From: a virus | DNA length: 21,227 bases | IMG/VR virus record: IMGVR_UViG_3300030107_003843 | Span: 1-21,227 of that record | Direction: 5' to 3' (one strand) | In this document: positions 20,279 through 21,227 of the stretch, piece after piece | Layout of the letters: each line of letters opens with the position of its first letter | Numbering within the stretch: the stretch's first letter is position 1 | Program-made: the position numbers and the translations under genes | Notes under the pieces: generated by a model | What the model saw: the letters and a program-made list of their open reading frames with translations, nothing else | Told to the model about the DNA's origin: nothing | Database searches by the model: none

Positions 20279-21227
20279 ATGGCTTTTGAACTTAAAATGA
20301 CTGAACAGCAAGCAATCGATGGATTGAGAAGTACTTTTGGAAATGAATTTACCACTGCAGATGTTCGTGGATTTTGTGCTGCTAATGATATCGGTTACCA
20401 AACAGTAACTAAAAAGATCCAGAAGTATAAAGTATCTAAAGGTAGATGGAATCTTGAAGTTACTACTAAAGCAGTAGAAAACATTGAAAAATCATTCAGT
20501 GCTCCTGCAGTGGAATCAGTTGTAGAGAGAGACTTAGTTCCTGCTACTGATGATACTTTTGTTAAGTTTGGACCATTTGTAGATCTTAAAAAGATTATTC
20601 AATCAAAACAGTTCTATCCTACTTTTATTACTGGTCTATCTGGAAATGGTAAGACCTTTAGTGTAGAGCAAGCATGTGCTCAATTGAAGAGAGAACTTAT
20701 TCGTGTAAACATTACAATCGAGACAGATGAAGATGATCTTATTGGCGGTTTCCGTCTTGTTAATGGTGCCACAGTATGGCACAATGGCCCAGTCGTGGAA
20801 GCTCTCGAACGAGGAGCTATCTTGCTCCTTGACGAAATCGACCTTGCCTCTAACAAAATTCTCTGCCTTCAGAGCATACTTGAGGGAACTGGAGTTTTCC
20901 TTAAGAAAATTGGAAGGGTCGTTAAACCAGCAAGAGGATTCAACGTCATCGCAACCGCAAATACTAAGGGTAAGGGTTCAGACGATGGAAGATTCATTGG
21001 AACTAATGTGCTCAACGAAGCCTTCCTTGAACGATTCCCAGTTACCTTCGAGCAAGACTATCCCTCACCAGCAATAGAATCTAAAATCTTAGGTGGAGTT
21101 GCTGCCAAGTTAGGTGTTACTGACACTGATTTCTGTAAGAGATTAGTTGATTGGGGTGACATCATTCGTAAAACATTCTATGATGGTGGTATCGAAGAGA
21201 TCATCAGCACTCGTAGATTGGTTCACA
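20279..21227 (+). CDS. cobS: CobS-like MoxR-type AAA+ ATPase (5' part, runs off the window)
   Basis: An open frame from ATG 20279 to the end of the window gives 316 residues without a stop. The N-terminal 100 residues form a helical leader, including FCAANDIGYQTVTKKIQKYK. AAA+ motifs follow: Walker A GLSGNGKT (119-126), Walker B LLLDEID (Asp185, Glu186), sensor 1 ATANTKG (225-231), and an arginine-finger candidate in LERF (Arg252). This is the CobS/MoxR class common in cyanophages. CobS works with CobT in cobaltochelatase, while other MoxR ATPases work with VWA proteins to remodel substrates; the VWA protein upstream is the obvious partner. The stretch from about 20750 to 21060 has a clearly higher GC and more C-ending codons than the 5' part. 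There is no clear ribosome binding site before the ATG. Confidence 0.93.
   Translation, partial: MAFELKMTEQQAIDGLRSTFGNEFTTADVRGFCAANDIGYQTVTKKIQKYKVSKGRWNLEVTTKAVENIEKSFSAPAVESVVERDLVPATDDTFVKFGPFVDLKKIIQSKQFYPTFITGLSGNGKTFSVEQACAQLKRELIRVNITIETDEDDLIGGFRLVNGATVWHNGPVVEALERGAILLLDEIDLASNKILCLQSILEGTGVFLKKIGRVVKPARGFNVIATANTKGKGSDDGRFIGTNVLNEAFLERFPVTFEQDYPSPAIESKILGGVAAKLGVTDTDFCKRLVDWGDIIRKTFYDGGIEEIISTRRLVH

Noticed and set aside
20727-21077. 116-residue + strand frame near the end of the window
   Set aside because: It is a shadow of the CobS-like ATPase frame, which holds all AAA+ motifs and stays open to the window end.
16868-21227. Cobalamin (B12) biosynthesis locus
   Set aside because: Only CobS- and CobT-like parts occur; no CobN and no other cobalamin gene is seen here, and the CobT-like protein has a protease-type motif. 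The names are kept only as family labels.
1-21227. tRNA genes, CRISPR arrays, insertion sequences
   Set aside because: I saw no cloverleaf-type sequence, no regularly spaced repeats and no transposase or terminal inverted repeats; nearly all bases are coding.

Overview
The window is a contiguous piece of a T4-like myovirus genome, most likely a marine cyanophage (Synechococcus/Prochlorococcus type). All credible genes lie on the + strand, are packed with short gaps or 1-32 nt overlaps, and are AT-rich. The order terminase gp17 - sheath gp18 - tube gp19 - portal gp20 - core gp67-like - protease gp21 - scaffold gp22 - capsid gp23 - gp3 - uvsY - uvsW - gp55 - gp47 - gp46 is the T4 core order as found in cyanophages. 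Cyanobacteria-associated families (CobS- and CobT-like proteins, a Ycf35/DUF1257 protein, probable DUF2997 and DUF3110 proteins) point to a cyanobacterial host. The host itself is inferred, not shown.

Region 1 (1-10103) is the morphogenesis block. T4-type late promoter octamers (TATAAATA or one mismatch) precede gp18, gp20, the gp67-like gene, a small structural-type gene, gp22 and gp3. Several of them overlap the stop codon of the preceding gene. Between the core gene and gp21, where T4 has gp68, lie a LamG-domain protein and a small protein that repeats its N-terminal domain; these are candidate virion-surface proteins. The major capsid gene is closed by a strong intrinsic terminator.

Region 2 (10104-16546) holds gp3, the recombination genes uvsY and uvsW, a small beta-rich unknown, the late sigma factor gp55 behind its own sigma70-like promoter with a palindrome over the -35 box, and gp47 and gp46 with a DUF3110-like gene between them. 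Most genes are translationally coupled.

Region 3 (16547-21227) is the most interesting accessory-looking part. After a near-consensus sigma70 promoter and a 64-aa gene comes a hairpin plus terminator. Next is a 733-aa 'CobT-like' protein with an N-terminal HEVGH zinc-protease-type motif and a C-terminal VWA domain with a MIDAS motif. It is followed by a 70-aa histidine-rich protein, a DUF2997-like protein, a DUF1257/Ycf35 protein and a Pro-rich protein with a SAP-like tail. After a second terminator/promoter unit comes the CobS-like MoxR-type AAA+ ATPase, which runs off the window. No CobN is present here. I infer a AAA+/VWA/metalloprotease-like remodelling machine with small accessory proteins rather than a cobalt chelatase. 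No tRNA, CRISPR array or insertion sequence was seen.
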